Made by a program: the position numbers and the translations under genes
Part shown: positions 15,679 to 16,721 of the stretch, piece by piece
Layout of the letters: each line of letters opens with the position of its first letter
Numbering within the stretch: the first letter of the stretch is position 1
Assembly: GCA_023441905.1 (NCBI GenBank)
Contig: JAEZNC010000039.1
Span: forward strand, 1 to 16,721
Length of the DNA stretch: 16,721 nucleotides
Direction of reading: 5' to 3'
DNA from: Bacillota bacterium
GTDB lineage: Bacteria > Bacillota > Clostridia > Christensenellales > SZUA-584
Notes under the pieces: generated by a model
What the model was told of the DNA's origin: nothing
What the model saw: the letters and a program-made list of their open reading frames with translations, nothing else
The model's database searches: none

Positions 15679-15701
15679 AGATAATAATTATCTGTTATAA
15701 T
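15679..15701 (+). promoter_or_regulatory. Fur-type 7-1-7 inverted repeat over the lipoprotein promoter
   Basis: AGATAAT-A-ATTATCT (15679-15693) is a perfect 7-1-7 dyad that contains the core GATAATNATTATC of the Bacillus Fur box TGATAATNATTATCA; only the outermost pair differs. It is followed by an extended -10, TGTTATAAT (15693-15701). No good -35 is seen. Binding here would overlap the -35 region and block RNA polymerase. Confidence 0.6.
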
Positions 15702-15750
15702 AATATAAAAGCGTGGTAAATATAACCACATCCATCGAAAGGTGTCATCT

Positions 15751-16721
15751 ATGCAAAGGATTAATTTCATGACAAAATATCTGTTACCATTGCTATCAAT
15801 AATTATGGTCTTTTTTCTGTTGGCATCATGCGGGGAAGTTGATGCGGTTGAAACACCGACTGCAATACCGACTGCAATACCGACCGAAGCACCAACTGAA
15901 ACACCAATGCCCACCGAAAAGCCGACGCCCGAACCCACGGTGAATGTGGATAGCGTTAATTTGGACGAATCCGCCTTGACGTTGAGTATCGGGGAAACAA
16001 AGCAGCTTAAGGCGGAGGTGTTGCCCTCAAACTCAACAGATTCATCCTTTACTTGGATTTCCAGCAATGAAAGTTCGGTTTCCGTTTCCGCCGATGGTTT
16101 AGTTACAGGCGTAGCTCTTGGCAACTCCACCATTACAGCTACATCAAACAATAGCAAGGTGTCCTCGCCATGCGTTGTAACGGTACGATACCCTTCCGAG
16201 GGTTTATTCCAGCCTAACAAACTGCCGTCAACGGGCAATAAAGGCACATCTATAGATGTAAAATTAATGGAGGGATCTACAAGCCAGTCCATCACATCCA
16301 ATGATGACACCATCATATTTGTTGATGGCAACATCCTTAACTTTGTTGGCAAGGGAAAAGCAAAGGTTGAAGTGACCTATATCTTGGAAAATAGAAAGAG
16401 CAAGACCGTGTCCAAAAAGATAACCGTAAAAGAAACTACTACCGAGAACTCAGAAGACACTAACGGCGGTAGTAATAGCGGGAATAATAGCGGAAGTGAC
16501 GGCAGCAATGGCGGGAATGGCGGCAACTATGGAAAGAATGACCCCAATAACCCTAATGATAATAGATATAATATAGGTGGACGTAAGTTGCCTGATAAAC
16601 TGTGGCGTATTACACCATATCATTGGGTATATATGGATGGTTACTGGTATGATAAAATTCGTGGAAATATTTATAATTCTAACGGAAATTTCATATGCAA
16701 TATAAAGGATGGAAGCCCTCT
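15751..16721 (+). CDS. BIG2 Ig-like domain lipoprotein, 3'-truncated by the window
   Basis: The first 323 codons of a surface lipoprotein; the end lies outside the window. A signal peptide covers residues 1-26 with lipobox L24-A-S-C27 (LLASC), so Cys27 is the probable lipidation site. A Thr/Pro-rich spacer (33-63) is encoded in part by a duplicated 12-bp unit ACCGACTGCAAT (15855-15878). A bacterial Ig-like group 2 domain spans ~66-146 (LTLSIGETKQLKAEVLPSNS, then VSADGLVTGVALGNSTITAT). A second, divergent Ig-like domain covers ~155-227. An Asn/Gly/Ser linker (~236-272) leads to an aromatic segment (WRITPYHWVYMDGYWYDKIR). It is likely attached to the outer face of the membrane. The ribosome site is AAAGGTG at 15738-15744. 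Neighbouring features suggest iron-dependent control. The function is unknown. Confidence 0.85.
   Translation, partial: MQRINFMTKYLLPLLSIIMVFFLLASCGEVDAVETPTAIPTAIPTEAPTETPMPTEKPTPEPTVNVDSVNLDESALTLSIGETKQLKAEVLPSNSTDSSFTWISSNESSVSVSADGLVTGVALGNSTITATSNNSKVSSPCVVTVRYPSEGLFQPNKLPSTGNKGTSIDVKLMEGSTSQSITSNDDTIIFVDGNILNFVGKGKAKVEVTYILENRKSKTVSKKITVKETTTENSEDTNGGSNSGNNSGSDGSNGGNGGNYGKNDPNNPNDNRYNIGGRKLPDKLWRITPYHWVYMDGYWYDKIRGNIYNSNGNFICNIKDGSP

Larger units (their letters stand above)
15126..15750. other. AT-rich regulatory gap without a gene
   Basis: This gap between the divergent amidohydrolase and lipoprotein genes has no credible coding frame; short frames lack ribosome sites. Its supported contents are the amidohydrolase promoter and a 16-bp palindrome, a minus-strand terminator hairpin, a small hairpin GTGTTC/GAACAC (15407-15424), an inverted repeat CCTAACA/TGTTAGG (15632-15638 and 15668-15674), and the Fur-type box with an extended -10 element. 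Confidence 0.7.

Noticed and set aside
15855..15900. Short tandem repeats that might suggest a CRISPR or satellite
   Set aside because: They are in-frame 12-bp units coding a Thr/Pro spacer in a surface protein.
15660..16352. A 230-residue minus-strand frame with Gly-Val-Ser repeats
   Set aside because: It is the antisense shadow of the Thr/Pro-rich lipoprotein gene, which has a signal peptide, lipobox and BIG2 domain on the plus strand.

Overview
The window reads as part of a chromosome of a Clostridia-like member of the Bacillota. The grounds are a PcrA-LigA gene pair, a Bacillus-type PurR repressor, strong GGAGG-type ribosome binding sites, sigma-A-like promoters, an NlpC/P60 wall hydrolase and a lipoprotein. 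The first ~13.6 kb is moderately GC-rich. From about 13.65 kb to the end the sequence is clearly AT-richer. No tRNA, rRNA, CRISPR array, integrase or transposase was found.

Layout. (1) 2-3568: the 3' part of a PcrA/UvrD helicase gene followed 9 bp later by ligA, a DNA repair and replication pair. (2) 3657-5202: three small forward genes: a CPBP-like membrane protein, a GNAT acetyltransferase and an uncharacterised 145-residue protein. They converge on minus-strand murC, with a bidirectional terminator hairpin between. (3) 5589-7913: murC (peptidoglycan precursor synthesis) and purR (purine repressor) diverge from a short region with back-to-back promoters. (4) 8034-11191: a 771-residue PAS-GAF-GAF-GAF sensory protein without a visible output domain, then a short-chain dehydrogenase with its own extended -10 promoter. 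(5) 11323-12591: a membrane-anchored peptidoglycan hydrolase (two PG-binding domains plus NlpC/P60). Its promoter is preceded by a perfect WalR-type TGTAAC-N5-TGTAAC repeat, and the gene ends in a good terminator. (6) 12747-13620, minus strand: a flavodoxin-family gene and, upstream of it, a broken CPBP protease remnant. (7) 13659-16721: an AT-rich block with a minus-strand metal-dependent amidohydrolase, a 625-bp regulatory gap, and a plus-strand Ig-like (BIG2) lipoprotein that runs off the window and has a Fur-type inverted repeat at its promoter.

Most genes are conserved housekeeping types. The best leads are regulatory: the WalR-type box on the wall hydrolase, the Fur-type box on the lipoprotein, and the junction where the AT-rich block abuts a truncated and frameshifted CPBP gene. 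No convincing new multi-gene system is visible. The most open-ended protein is the PAS/GAF protein with no output module.
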